This document shows, piece by piece, positions 63,928 to 64,000 of a stretch of DNA of 64,000 nt. The first letter of the stretch is position 1; every line of letters begins with the position of its first letter. The notes under the pieces are model-generated. The model ran no database searches. It saw only the letters and a list, made by a program, of their open reading frames with translations, and was not told the DNA's origin. Source of the stretch: Candidatus Anaerotignum merdipullorum (GTDB taxonomy: Bacteria; Bacillota; Clostridia; Lachnospirales; Anaerotignaceae). The position numbers and the translations under genes were made by a program. The stretch spans positions 19,692 to 83,691 of the forward strand of contig DXEB01000014.1 of NCBI GenBank assembly GCA_019115165.1. Reading direction: 5' to 3'.

Positions 63928-64000
63928 GGTGGTTAGTGAAATAGAGTATAAAGTGGTATATAGTGATCTATATTAGCAACGAAAAACAGGCATTAAGCTT

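Overview
This 64 kb window looks like chromosome from a spore-forming anaerobic member of the Bacillota, probably a clostridial lineage. That placement is inferred from gene content: cwlD, yabP/yabQ, nrdDG, nfnAB and a BclA-like collagen protein. Most of it is core genome: gltX; serC-serA-DUF1015; cwlD; thiD; a T-box-controlled metNIQ; nrdD-nrdG-dut; glpK; nfnAB; mazG-hup-rqcP-yabPQ-divIC; mntP; mecA; rho-rpmE-yqhQ-prmC-prfA; a chromate-transporter pair; glgP; murA; marR-ftsH. There are five tRNA genes (Met, Glu, Val, Arg-CCG, Gly-CCC) and many intrinsic terminators. I saw no CRISPR array, transposase, prophage or rRNA. The most interesting items are: (1) a DapF-fold, two-cysteine amino-acid racemase resembling the staphylopine enzyme CntK, as the last gene of a polar amino-acid ABC uptake operon; (2) a hairpin between rqcP and yabP that combines a terminator-like stem, the yabP Shine-Dalgarno and a candidate sigma-E promoter whose start site would remove the 5' arm; (3) a TfoX/Sxy N-domain pseudogene with one in-frame stop and one 1-nt deletion just upstream of rqcP; (4) a Cys-rich, tail-less BclA-like Gly-X-Thr protein behind a close match to the sigma-K promoter consensus; (5) two adjacent small membrane proteins of unknown function preceded by an overlapping basic 20-aa uORF; (6) a DUF1015 gene in the serine operon. 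All calls come from reading the sequence and family knowledge; no database search was run.
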